64,000 nucleotides of DNA from Desmodesmus armatus (GCA_007449985.2 VIIQ02000073.1:310001-374000); one strand, 5' to 3'; positions 34,551 to 47,389 are shown, counted from the first letter of the stretch. The notes: generated from the sequence alone by a model not told the origin. Numbers and translations are program-made.

Positions 34551-37406
34551 CTAGCAGAAGTATGACATGCACTGCGACTCTGCCGTGGTCATCACAGCGT
34601 CCACCACCAGTGCCCCACTCACAGCACACCCCCTGCGCGCCGCAACGCTCAGCCGGTCATCAATCCGCTTCCTGCAGCCCGGGTACGTCCCCAGCACAGG
34701 GTACCTACTGGCCGGCAGCAGCTCCACCCCCTGTGGCGCCCAGCACCGGGCCACCCAGCTGCGCAGGGCTGTAGGGCTCATGGGGTGCAGGAAGCTCTCC
34801 CCACCCCAGCAGTCCCCACAGTTGCTCAGGTCAAGCTGAATGTGGCTGGCCAGCAGCATGGGCTGAGCTGCAAGGGTGAAGTTCTCCGGCTGGCGCAGGT
34901 GCAGGCGGCTTGTGGTCGCAATGAGGAGCTTGCCAGACACGACAGGCACTGACAGGGCAAACTCAGGCTTGAGTTGGTCCAATGCATGGTCTACAAGGGC
35001 GAGCACCCACTCCTCACTGACAAGCCCCACCTGTGGCAGCGCTGCGCGGCTGCCTTCAGCCGCCACGTGAGCAGCCAGCGCGTGCGCCATGCTGGCAGAG
35101 TTGCCCCCGCCGCCGCCCCCGCTGCTGCCGGTGCGCCGGTGCTTCCTGTGCTGCTGCTGGCCGGAGCCGAACAGGGACATCAACTTCCCAGGCATCTTCT
35201 GCACTGACGCCAACAAGCCCCCATGCTCCCCCCACTCTGCGAGGTCTGTATCTGGGAGCAGCGCCGTCCCCGCGCTGCCGCTGCTGCTGCTTGCGACGGA
35301 CAGCGCGAGGGCGTCCGGGCGTGCCTCGTGCACGTCCGGGCACTTCAGCAGCACCACGAGCTCTGTGAGCCCCTGTAGCTCTGCCAGCCCCTGCAGATCG
35401 TGCAGGGCCCCCTTCACGCCAGACAACTCCAGCAGCAGCCGCCGAAGCTTCTTCAACCCCGCCAGTGGCCTCACATCATAGATGTAGAGGTCTCTGTCGG
35501 GTTCGTACAGGAACTCTGCCATCACTAGGCTCAGGGAGGTCAGGCCTGTGACTGCAGGGAGGCTAGCAGGCAGGCGGTTGAAGGGAGTCTGCTCATAGTG
35601 AGCCAGGGTGAGGACGAGGCTGATGTCGGGGATGGCTGCTGCTGGGGTGAGGTCGACGGCGGCGCCGCTGTTGATGGTCTGCTTGAAGGACTGCAGCTTG
35701 GGCAGCTGCGAGACGACCGCAGGCACCAGCGCGTAGCCCTCGTGCGCAGAGCTCTCAGGGTGCATGTACTACAGGCACAGTCATACCAAAGGGGGGGGGG
35801 GGTAAATGAGAATGAATAAGATTGGATGAGATCGATGCACAGGCACGTGAGCTGAGTTCAACTGTCCTGTAAGCGGTGGAGTCCCAATACCTCCATGTCA
35901 GCACACAGTCGCTGCACGAAGGACAATGCGCATCCCACCCCGTCCATGCACTCCATGCTACATGGAGCACCCACACCCCCTGTGTGCCCTGGTGCTGCAT
36001 GAAGGGCGCAGCACCCCTTGTTCCCAACAACAAGCGCTGCGATGCTTTTCTCCAGGTGCCAGTGGGATTGTGCATTGGATAGCAAAAAAGGAAGCACAGG
36101 TGCGAGTTAGTATTATAGTAGGGCGCACCTGGTACTCCACAAAGCCCAGGCTGGTGAGCTGGGTGAGGCCGGACAGGGGGCTGACCCCTGCTGCATGGCT
36201 GCTGCTGAGCAATGCATCCAGCTCCATGCCCAGGCTGATGTGAGCCAGGTTGGGCAGGCGGTCAGACGCATCGGCTATGGCTTGGCACACGCCGGTCAGC
36301 TGCTTGACTGAGAAACCTGGCACAGCATGACAGGGAAGCAGTGAGCAAGGAATCAGTATGCATTTGAAGAGCTGCGCCAAGGCTAAGAGGGGGGTGCTTA
36401 TTGAGCACGCTGGAATTCCACACATCCCGGTTTCCCTTGTGATCTACAGGTTAAGCAGCAACAGCACCACCGCCGAAATGCATCACCCGTGGGACGTGGG
36501 AGCACAGCTGCATTACCTGCAAGACAACTGTGCTCATACAAGGACCCACTCACAACCAAACAACTGAGGCACCCCCCACAACCCCTTGCACGCGGGCCTC
36601 ACCAGATGCAATGTCCAGGTGCAGCGCGGCCAGTGATGGTGGCAGGTCGGCCACGTTGAGCAGCGGACTGCACATGGCAAAGCTGAGCACCTGCAGCTTG
36701 GACAGCTGGTGCAGCCCGACAGACACTGCTGCCTTCTGGGGTGTGTGCACAAACGCCTCGCCATCCAGCTGCTGCCGCAGGACATCGGGGTCCAGCAGCA
36801 CCAGCCGGGTAAGGCTGGTCATGTGCTGCATGGTTGTGGGGGCGTACTCATTGAGTGTCAGCACAGCGCTGGGTGCATAGCGGATGGCCCTGCACTGCTG
36901 CAGCTTCAGCTGCTGCTGCTCCTCGCCGGCGATGACGTCGCAGGCAAGGGTCCTGGTGTCGGCCAGAGGAATGCAGGATTGGTCCCGCGCATGGGCTGCA
37001 GCAGAGTAGATAATGGCGCGCCAGCTCTGACAGACCAACGCGCACTGGCAGCGCTCCTGCGCGCAGTAGCAGCACAAGCAATCCATCAAGCATTTACAAG
37101 ATGTACAGAGGTATTTGCTGCTCATGCTAAGCATCATGGCTGGACTTGTCACAGTGGTGTGGTGTGGTGCCAGCCTGCTGTGTACCGTATACGTAGGAGG
37201 CGGGAGAACCTGGATCGCACCTGGAACGTCAAGCAGCTGAGAGACTGTGCAAGCACAGCAGTTGGAATGTCACTCCAGCTTATTGCTTGGGATTGCCGTG
37301 ATGCAGCTGGGCTTTCAGCAGAGAGCCTGCCCTTGGCATGACTTGTGCTCTTGCTGCCTAGCCAACTGAGCTTTTGGAGGAGTCTACCACTCCTATTGCC
37401 ACCCAT
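34551..37406 (-). CDS. F-box / leucine-rich-repeat protein
   Basis: Four exons join in phase: 37406-37221, 37056-36603, 36316-36129 and 35768-34551, giving 681 residues. Residues about 43-82 form an F-box spanning the first intron: ISWSDIPTAVLAQSLSCLTFQ followed by ERCQCALVCQSWRAII, with the expected L-x-x-C-x-x-V-C-x-x-W spacing. The rest contains irregular leucine-rich repeats (MTSLTRLVLLD, LHQLSKLQVLSFAM, LPNLAHISLG, LTQLTSLGFV, LAGLKKLRRLLLEL). This fits an SCF ubiquitin-ligase substrate receptor; substrates are unknown. The last about 180 residues leave the LRR pattern and contain a Ser/Gly-rich insert near 35110. It diverges from the OXA2-type gene over 324 bp. Confidence 0.86.
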
Positions 37407-37730
37407 GGCGGAGGACGCGAGGGATCACGTGATATAGAACACTGAGCAAGTCTTTATGATTTGAGTTGGCCCTTCAAGAGGAAGCTGACATCACCGTGCA
37501 GCACGACGATCTATCGTAACATCGGCCAGCATGTGAAACAAATTGTGCGCGATCCAATCGACGGTTGTTTATGGTCGTTGACGTCCCATGTACCTTCCCT
37601 GTCCGTTACGTGACGGTCACTCATATTCTGTTCTGTGACCACAGGCTGGCCCCCGAAAACTCGATGCAGCGTGGTTACCCCCAGTCTGCGTGGTCAGGAT
37701 TGTTGTCTTGCAGCAGCTCAGGCGGCCAGG
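37407..37730. promoter_or_regulatory. Divergent promoter region, F-box gene / OXA2-type gene
   Basis: These 324 bases separate the start codons of two head-to-head genes. The composition is more AT-rich than the flanks around 37420-37620. No named element was recognised. Confidence 0.5.
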
Positions 37731-40700
37731 ATGCCATGGTTCAGGTCGTTGGCAGCTGCAACTGCCCACAGGTGAGCAAGGTGCATGCCAGGCTGATTGC
37801 ATGTCTGGTTTAACCCTTGGTTGTAAGACGGCTCCAGATCTGCCACATGCCCCTTTGCATTGCAACCCCTTGCTCTGCCATGCCTTGCGCACCACACACG
37901 CACCCTGCAGGACACACCAAGCACCCGGCGCTGTGCTGCTGCACGTCTTGACAAACCAGCACCACTCCTCCTGGGCTAACCAACAGCCAGAGGGTCACAG
38001 ATGCCTCAGCACCAGTTCCAATGAACCACTGCAGCAGGTTGCCAGCACTGGTGCTGTTCTGACTGACCCCCTCCAGCAATGCAGCACTGCAGCAACCAAC
38101 CTGGCCGTTGTTGACCCGGCCAGCAGCATAGCCAGCAGCAGCAGCTTGCTCAACAGCTTATCCAGCAGCAGCGATGCAGGCAGCAGCAGCATAACGCAGC
38201 TATGGGATGCTGGAGGCACCATCGGCAGTTTTGCCGCACAGCCGTTGGAGCCGATGTGGCAGCTGATGCACCCGGTTGTGCTGGGGTGCAGCTTCTGGGA
38301 GTCCATTCACAGCCTCACAGGCTTGCCCTGGTGGGCCAGTATCCCTGTCGCCACCCTGGGCCTCCGCACAGCTTTGCTGCCTTTCACCATCAAGGCCAAG
38401 TCTGCAGGACTGAACTTCATCCTTGCGCAGCAAGCCACACAGACAGCCACCAATTTGCTGGAGCACTGGAAGCAGCAGCAGGCGGCGAGCGGCAGCAGCA
38501 GCAGTGCGGCAAGCAGCGGCAGCAGTGGCAGCAGTGACGGCACCAGCGGCAGCAGCAGTAGCCTGGGGTTGGGGCGCTCTGAGGAGTTGAAGAGGCCCAG
38601 CTGGTCGCGACTGACACGGATGTACTACCGTTACTACAGGAAGCAGCATGGAACAACCAGCCTTTGGTGGTGGTCTGGCAACATTGCCGTGCAGGTTCGT
38701 GGGTGTGGACGGCTGGTGCGGCTGTGTTGAAGGAAGGGGGCTGCAAGGACTACAGGTAGCATGCTTTTCTTGGGCGGTGCGGCTGATGGCGAAGAAAGGG
38801 CTGAGGGTATGGCGGTATTTTGTGTCACAACAGTGCTGGGACAGATGGGCGGCTGCTTTAGGTGTGGTATGTTTGCCCTGCTTGTACTCAAACCGCCCTG
38901 GCAGCAGGCTCACACCCGTTTGTCCAACATGCCGGGATAGCATCTGAGCAGATCTGAAGCTTGAGACTGACTTGTACAGTCAGTGCCGCAGCTGCAAGCT
39001 GCAGGCTTCCGATGTTGCACGTCACCCCTTCTGGGCACTGGGTGCGTCATGTCTGCATCTCTCTGTTGCTGTCCCTCCCCTGATCTGTCGTCTCCCTCTT
39101 CTTTGCAGTTCTACGTGTTCCTGGTGTTGTCAGCATCCCTGCGGCAGATGGCGGCCACGCAGTGGCCGGGGTTCACCGACCAGGGCGTGTGGCTCATCCA
39201 GGACCTGACACAGACTGCAGTGGTGGTGGGGCAACAGTCCTTGTTTGTCGGCATGCATGCGCCCTACAGCTGGGCAGGCTTCCTGTTGCCCTTTGCGCTG
39301 CTGTGGATGTACCGCGAGACGACACAGAAGTCACCCGTAGGTAAGCAGGAAAGGCAGCAGCAGCATCTTGGTTCTGCCGTTCGACATTACTCCACCGGGC
39401 TGTTCAGTGACCGCTGGGACCCACGATGAATCATGCCTGCTATGCTCTGCGCTTCTTTTGCAGGTCCTATTCTCAAGACAAGGTTATCTTTAGCCGCATC
39501 TGCTGCTGCCGCGCATCACTTTTGCTGCCGCGTCTCCTGCTGTCACCCCCTGCATCCACTCTGCTGTTGCGGCCATACCCCTCCCCCTCCTGCCTGCAGT
39601 CCTGCCGAAGAAGCTCATCAACCTTTTGCTCTCACCCCTGTGTCATTCCTGCTTTCACCTCTCTGCTGCCGCGTCCGCGCCCCTGCCCCTCCTGCCTGCA
39701 GCCCAGCACCTGCTCATAAACCCTGCGTCCTTGCAACATCTTTCCTGCTGTCCCGCCCATGCCGCTCCCCCTTCTGCCTGCAGCCCAGCGCAACAATGTC
39801 ATCAACTCCTTGCTCTAACCCCTGCGTCCTTGTAACCAATTCTTACCCCGCGTCCGTGCCGCTCCCCTTTCCTGTTCCTGCCTGCAGCTCAGCGCCCGCT
39901 TATAACCCTCTTGCTCTCACTGCGGGGTCATTTCAACATATTCCTGCTCTGCCACGTTGGTGTCGCTCCCCTTCCCCCTCCTCCTTGCAGCCCAGCGCCC
40001 GCTCATGAATGTCGTTCTGGAGGTGTTCATGCTGCCCTACCTGTGGATCAGCTGCACCAGCATGCCCCAGGCTACGCTGATCTACTGGGCCACCAACTCG
40101 GTGTTCTTCATGGGCCTGCAGAACGCACTGGCACGGCCCCGCGTCGCATCAGCACTCGGCCTGCCAGCCGTCATGCTGCCACACCCACGACACGACAAGG
40201 AGGCACGGGGTGCGCGGGGGGATCGGCCGGGGGCGGCGGGGAGGGGGGGGGGAGAGGGAGGGGAGGGGAGCTTGTACACGGCAGTGTTTGCATCCGGTGG
40301 GAGCAGTTTCCATCACCGTCCAAGTTTCAACATGACCCGGCCACCAGCAAGGCTGGCCCAAAAGCTTTAGAGATGAGAGTGTGGCGGGGTGTTTGTCCGG
40401 GGGAGGGGGAAAGAAGGCATGTGCAGGCTTGGGTTTGGCGTAGGGAGGGAGGGAGGACAGTACTATGGGCAGGCATTCTGTTTGGCACGTGACTTGCACC
40501 CAGCCATTGCTTTTTTTCAGGTCACTCCACGCCGTATTGTCATGAGTGCAAATTGTAGTGTACGGTGATGGTGAGGACCACATGATGGTTTCAAGCCTTT
40601 GTGTGACACCTGCTTGCCTGCTTCTTACCCATCTGCCCGCCTGTGTGCCTGCCCACCCGCCTCTCATCTTTCCTCCTGCAACACTGCCTACCTGCCCGCC

Positions 40701-42477
40701 TGCTTTCCTGACCGCCCACCTGCCTGCCATCCCCCTGCCTCTCCCTATCTGTGTGTGCGTCAATCCCCACCGCCCCCAGAGCGTGCTGAGCTGGAGGCGC
40801 TGCGTGCGCAGCAGCTGGTGTGTGGCAGTGAGGACGTGGGCTTCCTGCGCTACCTGGCTGCCAGCTACGTCTCCCGTGGCATGCACCAGCAGGCGCTGCA
40901 GGTGCTGCAGAGGCTCACTACACTGTCACCCGGTGAGAGGGGAGGCTCGGGTTGACATGGCTGTGGCTGACCCTGGTCGTTTGACGCTTCTGATCCCATG
41001 CAGTCTCCTCGTGATTATGGTTGTGGGTGTACCCATGGCTGAAATGGTATGAGGGTTGATATTGCAGTGCATTATCGTCCGGCAACCAATGTATGGGTCA
41101 TCAACTTCAGCGTAGTGTGCTGGTACATCAGGCCTTATTTTGTGTGTGCTGCTGCGCCTGTGCTGCACAGGCGATGCGGATGCCTTCCGTGCCTTGGGCA
41201 CTTCAGCCGCTGAGGAGGAGCACTGGGTCCAGTCAGCACGGGCCTTTGAACGCGCTGCAGAGCTTCATGCAGTGGCAGTAGACAGGCAGGACCACGTGGA
41301 GAGTCTGCTGCTGGCTGCCAAGCAGTGGCTGAATGCTACTGCGGAGGCCCGGGCCCTGCAGAGGCGGGAACGCAAGCAGCAGCTGCAGCAGCAGCTGGAC
41401 TTGGGGGACAGCAGCCCACAGCAGCAGGCTGGTGGTGAGGCTGCGGGCGAAGCAGCGGCAGGAGGCAAGGGTGGTGGCAGCAGTGGCGGCAGTGTGGATG
41501 ATAAGGTGCAGCCTGAACAGCAGCAGGTGAAGCGGGAAGGAGTTCAAAATGGGTGCCGTACTGAATGATAGGACCTCACAAGTCCCTGTCTTGATGGGTG
41601 CAGTCCAGATGGGTCACTGTCCTGCAAGTCCTGTACTGTACTTCACAGAAGAGATTTCATCATGCATGCACTGCATACTGCTACTGCATCAGTCCTATCA
41701 TGAAGTACTTGCCATTTATCACCTTGATGCTTTTGACCTTGATGCTTTTGAAAGAGGAGTGGTGCTCATGTGTTGAGGAGCAAGGTGTGCATGATGCCAA
41801 CTTATGTGCTCGTGCAAGGCTCTGCCGCCCGATTTGAAGCGCCACATGCCTGACAAAGGAACAATCCTTGAGCTTTTACACAGATCTAGCTCCAGCTGTG
41901 ACATCTGTCAGCCCAGTGCGATCTACCGGTGTCTTCCTCATTCAACATGTCACCATTAAAAATTCAATTTCAACCCCATTCAAATCATGTTTGTGTGTCC
42001 TCCCCCATGCAGGAGTACATCAATTCTGCTCTCGAGCTGCTGCAGCAGGCAGTCCACTTCCAGGGAGACAACGCAGCAGACGCCTTCTACCTCCTCTCCA
42101 TGGCACAGGCAGCAGCCGGCAAGTGGGAGCCAGCATACGAAGCCGCCACAACCTTTTGGTCCCGGAGCCTCGCCCTTGCAGAGAACGACCAGACCGCGAG
42201 GATCAACGCAGCGGCAAAGCTGCTCCCCGTGCTGAACAACCTCTGCAAGCAGCGGTACCGGCAGAAGGACTACGGTTCCATGGTGACAGTAGGGGAGCTT
42301 GCGGTTGAGGTTGCGAAGTGTGGGTGGGATAGGCAGACGGAGGAGCAGCTGAGGGATACGTTGGGGGCTGCTGCGCAAGCAGCGCTGGAGCAGGGGAAGA
42401 CCATACTGAGTCAGCAGATTGCGGAGCTGCAGGGGCAGCTACCAAGTGCTGTGGTGCGCAGGCAGCCCTTCTCCTGA
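37731..42477 (+). CDS. OXA2: Mitochondrial OXA2-type membrane insertase with TPR tail
   Basis: Seven exons join in phase: 37731-37771, 37911-38694, 39109-39340, 39991-40209, 40780-40932, 41171-41526 and 42013-42477, giving 749 residues. The start chosen (MPWFRSLAAATAHR) gives a basic, Ser/Ala-rich leader suited to a mitochondrial presequence, but the N-terminus is the weakest part. Residues about 134-425 are the YidC/Oxa1/Alb3 fold, with WESIHSLTGLPWWASIPVAT, GLRTALLPFTIKAK, FYVFLVLSASLRQM and a C-terminal hairpin ending PQATLIYWATNSVFFMGLQN. A Ser/Gly insert lies in the matrix loop (about residues 195-230). Residues about 430-749 form helical TPR-like pairs. The Oxa1-plus-TPR order is that of plant OXA2 proteins, which act in cytochrome c oxidase biogenesis at the inner membrane. 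Confidence 0.88.
39560..40020 (+). repeat. Five tandem copies of one 3' splice site (OXA2 intron 3)
   Basis: Acceptor-like CTGCAG or TTGCAG sites end at 39599, 39701, 39783, 39887 and 39990, spaced 102, 82, 104 and 103 bases. Each is preceded by a CCCCTCCTGCCTGCAG-like tract and followed by a decayed copy of the exon start (CCCAGCGCCCGCTCAT). Only the last opens into the real exon, AQRPLMNVVLEV. Confidence 0.92.
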
Positions 42478-43253
42478 TTGGGCTGCTGGGTACCAGTGTT
42501 GAAGAGGACTGATTTGGAAGGGGGTTATGGCGGGCTGCGGTTCCTTGCCTCAGCAATCCTTGGTGTGTGCTGTACTCTAGTAATGCTGTCCTCTGATAAT
42601 TCTTTCATGTATTGCTGCACGTGTGTTACACTGCGCACCCTCGCCAAGATCAAGCTGCCTCGATTGGCTGCGAATTGTTTGCTGCTTGATCGTGGGCAAG
42701 CATGAAGGAGCACAGGGCAGCAAAAGAGAGGTGATGTCAAATGCCATAGTTTGAAAGAGGCAAGCCCCCTATCAGGCCGGTGTTGACAGTGTCAGTGCCT
42801 GCAGTCGCTTGACCAAGCAGCCAACGGGCTTGCAATGCCATGTGCAACACATCACACGGCCTACATTGTGTTACCATCTTGTGTGTTCCCAGTGTCTCCA
42901 CAGGAAATCACGCTACCTCCCCGGTTCCGGGCACTGTCTCACATCACACGGCCAAGTACGATAGCTCTCCCTCCCCCTTCCTGCCAGGCTGGGGGTTGGA
43001 AGGGGGCAATAAAGGCTGCAACACAGTGTGTGTTTGTCTTGGAGTCAACCTTGATTCCCAAATTCTGATTCCGCATCATGTTGACCGCAATGAGCTATGC
43101 TGCCTCAAGCTGTCGCCTCGTTCACCTTAACCCCTGAACCCCATGGGTGTTAAGAATGCCTATCCATCGGTGCTTGGAACGGCCCATGTCGTTTATGTTG
43201 CCTTGTCATTGTGTGTGCTGAAGCTGTTCCGTGCTTCGTGTGCACGAACAAAA
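42478..43253. other. OXA2 3' UTR and fibrillin promoter region
   Basis: No gene seen. It contains one copy of the short element with flanking direct repeats (42862-42939). No TGTAA was found soon after the OXA2 stop codon. Confidence 0.5.
42848..42953 (+). mobile_element. Short element copy A with 14-bp flanking duplication
   Basis: The 14-mer CACATCACACGGCC at 42848-42861 is repeated exactly at 42940-42953. Between them is a 78-bp insert whose last about 46 bases are identical to the insert at 59778-59822 and end GGGCACTGTCT in both. A fixed 3' end, a variable 5' end and target duplications of unequal length are the signature of target-primed reverse transcription, as for truncated LINEs or SINEs. 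Confidence 0.75.
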
Positions 43254-46200
43254 ATGGCGCTGCTTGGATCGAGTTCTGTGCATGCCAGGCGCGTCAATCT
43301 TAGCACGCATTCCAATGCGTTGCACATGCCTGCCTGGACTGTGGTTCGGCCCAGGGGCGCTGCTGGACCCTTCCCAGCACCAGCATCAGGGCTCCCCCAG
43401 GAGGGTGGATACTTTGCACCTCTCACAACTAGGGCTGCAGCTGGTGATTTCAACACCTATGAGGTATGACAGTCAGAAACAGACAATTGCCACGTCTGCA
43501 GCATCAATCAGGATTACCTGGAGCATATGAGCTCTGTGTCAGCAAGTTGTGGTGTGCAATGCGCCGATCTGTAACCCGTTGGTGAATTGCTTGCAGGGTG
43601 CCACCAGCACTGCTGGCTTCATTATGGCAGAGGCGGGCATGTCGGATGAGATGTCGGCAGCTGACATAAAGGTCAGGCCCAGCGGCGGAGGCAGCACCCA
43701 GCTTGATAGAACAGGAACAATCGCCTTGCTCAGTGACTAAAGCTAACAGGCTTCAGCAGAAGCAGCATGGTTCTATCATGTATACACCAACTGGGAAAGG
43801 AGCGCAGCAGCGGTGCATACAGCTGGCCTGCTTTGCAGCAGAGTACTCGCACCAGCAAATGGGTTAGCCGCACACATCAAGCCCTCTTGGTCGCTGCACA
43901 AGCGTCACCTGATTTGAGTAGCGAACTCACTCCCAGTGCTATTGTGCTGTGTGGCAGCGTGTGTATATACTGCACCGTAACTCAAGCACTGTGCTGACAA
44001 CAGCCGCATCCCCCTGTGTCCTGCAGGCGGCCCTGCTGGACAGCATGTATGGCACTGAGCGTGGCCTGGCAGCGCGCAGTGAGATCAGGGCGGAGATCAA
44101 CGAGCTCATCACTCAGCTGGAGGCAAAGAACCCAACACCATCACCCACAGACGTGAGTTGATGTTGATGTGTTATGGTTTATTTATCGTTGTATGCTGCA
44201 ACAGCTGCATGTTTACCACCTTGAGGGGGTGTTGCAGCAGCAGCTGATGGTGTGTGGCAGTAGCGGCTGGAGGCAAACCACCTGAAACCATCACCAACAT
44301 ACTTGTGTCATTGCGTGACACAGTAGTACACTGCACCAACGTGGTAAATTGAGCCACACTTCTTCCACCAACTCCAGTCAGCCAGACAGACACGTGGCCA
44401 TCTGACGCGAGCAGCAGCCTCATTGACCGATTCCTGCTGCGTGTGTAGTAATCTCGCTCTGCTGCGTCACATCAGTCACCTTAGCAGGGTGGTGCCCCCA
44501 GCAGCCTGGGGCGCTAGTGCATTCAAGTCTTGGCGCCCTGCTCTTGGTGGATGCAGCCCACAGACAGCGCACGCAGACAGCACAGCAGAGCGGCAGTGTT
44601 TTGCAAGGCGCTGTGCTACTTCCCAGGCAGCATGCGTGCTGCTCTCCCCCCCCCCCTCCGCCGCCTCCTCTCCATGCAACCCAACCCATCACTGTTTCAA
44701 CACCCACCTTCGTCACCCTCACCCGCCCTTCCCCACCCACCAATCCACCCCCCCCCTCCCCCCCCCCCCCCCCCCCCCCGCCCCTCCTCCCCTCAGATGT
44801 TGATGCTGCTGGATGGCAGCTGGAAGCTGGTGTACACCAGCAACAGCGAGCTGCTGGCCATCCTGGCCCTGAGCAGGCTGCCCTTCGTGACCATAGGGGA
44901 CATCACACAGCGCATCGACTCAGCAATCAACACAGTGGAGAACAAGGTGGGGGGAGGGTCACCCTGGAGGGACTTCTCTAGTGTCTTTGTGACATTGTAA
45001 TCCTTGGGGGACGCTCTTGCTTCACTGTCACAGGTGACCCACTAGACTGATTGAAGTGGAGTTGGAGGCTCACATACGTCTGTCTCAGAGGCGCGGCAGG
45101 TCATGGCTGCCCTCAGGGCAGCACCACCGCAAATGACGACCATGCAAGTACCGTCCCCGACAGGCACCTGTCAAACATCCTTCCTTCCTTCCCCAAAACC
45201 TCCCCCACCCTCCCCACATTTGACTCCAGCCTCTTTAATCTGTCAACAGCTTGCACCTGTAGACTCACCAACTCTGGTAGAGACGCCGTTATGCGAATGT
45301 TGAGGGTTGGCAGTCAAATATGTGGTGTTGCTGCTGGTGTGTCTGTGGATTCTGTATCGTAAATGCAGTCAACAGTAAGGGTCACAATTGAACCTGATGG
45401 GTCGTGTGTTTGGCGTATGCATGCAGGTTGCCATCAGTGTCCCCCTGTCCCGCACCTCCCTCAGCACCACAGCCAGCTTTGAGGTGCGCAGCCCCAAGCG
45501 GCTGCAGGTGCGCTTTGAGAAGGGAGCCATACAGGTGCGCCGAGTGGAAGGGAGGGGGGTGGAGTATACTGTGAAGTATACCTTGCAGACTAGTAGGTTG
45601 TAGAGCCTGCTGCAGGTGGGCTCTGTCATACAAAATATATATTGTGATGACACCCTGTCACACTCATGATACAACCCTTATGACAGGCTGCTGTGTGCTG
45701 TGTGCATGCTGTGCTGCTGTGCGTACTATGTACTATGTATATGTCCCCCTGCTGTGCAGACCCCTGAGCTGCTGGCCGACATTGAGGTTCCTGAGTCTGT
45801 GAGCATACTGGGCCAGACAGTGGACTTGAGCCAAGTGCGTGGCCTGCTGCAGCCAGTCAGCCAGGGACTCAGCGGCATCATCAGCCAGGTGAGTGACGGG
45901 AGGCGGGGGGGGGGGGGGGAGGGGGCTAGCACTCGCGAGGGTTGTCAGGGGGGAGAGGTAGTGCAGCCACGCAAGTGACGGGGAGGGGGGGGGGGGCGGC
46001 GGGGGGGGGGGGGTGGGGGGGGGGAGGGAGGAGGGGGCTAGCACTCGTGGTGGTGGGCAGGGGGGAGGGGTAGTGCAGCCAAGAGTTGAGGGGTGTTGTA
46101 GGGGTGGCGGTGGGGAGGAGGGGGGGGGGCTGCATATGCCACTTCATATGGCGTGGGAGTGATGGCAGGATGGGGTTAGGGGCGTGCAAGACTGGACGTG

Positions 46201-46631
46201 GGGAGGAGCACAGGGAGACACGTTGTTGCCAGCAGTGCAAGAGGGGCAGCTGGGTGAGGAGGAGGGGGAAGGGACTGGGTGGAGCGGAAGTCCCGACAGC
46301 ATGTCGCCCCGGTGGATACCAGGTTTACATGCCAGTTGCAGAGTATCAAGGAATTGTTGTTGTGGTTTTCATATGCTGACAGGGGGTTGCATTGTGTGTT
46401 CTGCAGGTGGGCAACCTGCTGAAGCAGAGCCCTGACCTGTCTTTCCCACTGCCGGGCTCGGAGCAGAGCGGGACGTGGCTGCTGACCACCTACCTTGACG
46501 AGGACACACGCATCACACGGGGGGATGGGGGCAGCGTGTTCATTTTGGTGAAGGATGTGTCACTCAGCAGCCCACCTCCACCCCCATTGACGGCAGAGCA
46601 GCAGGCAGCAGCAGAGGCGATGATGCTGTAA
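43254..46631 (+). CDS. Plastid fibrillin (PAP/fibrillin family)
   Basis: Seven exons, all phase 0: 43254-43463, 43597-43671, 44027-44152, 44797-44946, 45427-45534, 45760-45888 and 46407-46631, giving 340 residues. The start [14 protein letters not shown] sits in AAAAATGGCG. Residues 1 to about 65 are a Ser/Arg/Ala-rich transit-like leader. The PAP domain follows: [54 protein letters not shown] and a C-terminal [20 protein letters not shown] with FILVKD, the usual end of fibrillins. Family members are lipocalin-like proteins of thylakoids, plastoglobules or eyespot that bind lipids or support quinone and carotenoid metabolism. Which subgroup this is cannot be told. Intron 6 contains a duplicated donor region full of G runs. 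TGTAA lies at 46886. Confidence 0.9.
44758..44779. repeat. Poly-C run of about 22 before an acceptor
   Basis: The run ends 17 bases before the CCCCTCAG acceptor of fibrillin exon 4 (44797) and takes the position of the polypyrimidine tract. Confidence 0.85.
45885..46082 (+). repeat. Duplicated donor region in fibrillin intron 6
   Basis: The block beginning at the true donor (GTGAGTGACGGGAGG, G run, GGGGGCTAGCACTCG, GGGGAGAGGTAGTGCAGCCA) is repeated beginning near 45972 (CAAGTGACGGGGAGG). The copy's donor has changed from GTGAGT to AAGTGA context and is probably inactive. Confidence 0.82.
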
Positions 46632-47389
46632 GGTTGTGAGAAGGGTGCGGAGATCGAACCTTTGTGTAGCAGGGTGTTAGCAGGTGGTGTGTGCTTGTTC
46701 TGGGCGGGGGTGTGAGGACGCTCCCCATGCAGAAGCGGTGGGGCTGGTGTGCGGGCGTCACAGTGCCAGCTACTGCAGCGTCAATCAGCAGCTTTGAGGT
46801 GGCACTGCTCAGCAATGTCCTGTGAAATGGACTGTCTGTGTTGTGGTGTCACTGCAGTGGCTGAAACCAGAGTCACTGGCAAGACTGTAAGTCAGGTCTG
46901 TGCTGTGCTGTGGCAGGCTGGCTCGGACGCATGCCAAGGTCTGTGCAGCGGTTATGGTTATGATCACAATATTATGCATGCGTGGGCTCTATTTGGTTCG
47001 CCACACTGTGACAGGAGGCGAATGGTGTTGATGTCGGGCTTGAAGTGATCTGGTGACCAAAGTGATGCTGCAATAAGGGCTGTTTGGAGGTGCAATGGCA
47101 CAGATCAAATTTCATCTGAGCAAGTAACGCTGAACCTGCAGTTGGGCGCGCTTTCTGACCCACACCTGCTAGACCCTGGAAACTCCAGCAGAACAGCATG
47201 CATGCCTTCCTAAACAGCGTTGCGAAAGGACGCGAACGTGTCAGTTGGTGACAGCAATCAGGCGTTTCTGCTGCTCTCGAGGCCAACAACGCTGGAAGAA
47301 GCATCATCAACCTGTACCCCCTGCGTCTGAGTGTTACCAGGCGTGCCTGAGATAGCAGTAGCTCGTTTCATATCAGCACAGTCACCACC
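46632..47389. other. Fibrillin 3' UTR and Rab11 promoter region
   Basis: No gene seen. A TGTAA poly(A) motif lies at 46886-46890, 255 bases after the fibrillin stop. The Rab11 5' UTR and promoter should occupy the right part. Confidence 0.5.
46886..46890 (+). terminator. TGTAA poly(A) signal candidate, fibrillin
   Basis: TGTAA is the usual chlorophyte polyadenylation motif. This is the first one after the fibrillin stop codon. Confidence 0.5.

Noticed and set aside
37690..38730. Long frame starting with GTG before the OXA2-type gene
   Set aside because: It lacks an ATG near its start and crosses a good GTGAGC...CTGCAG intron; the spliced model with ATG at 37731 gives a better mitochondrial leader.
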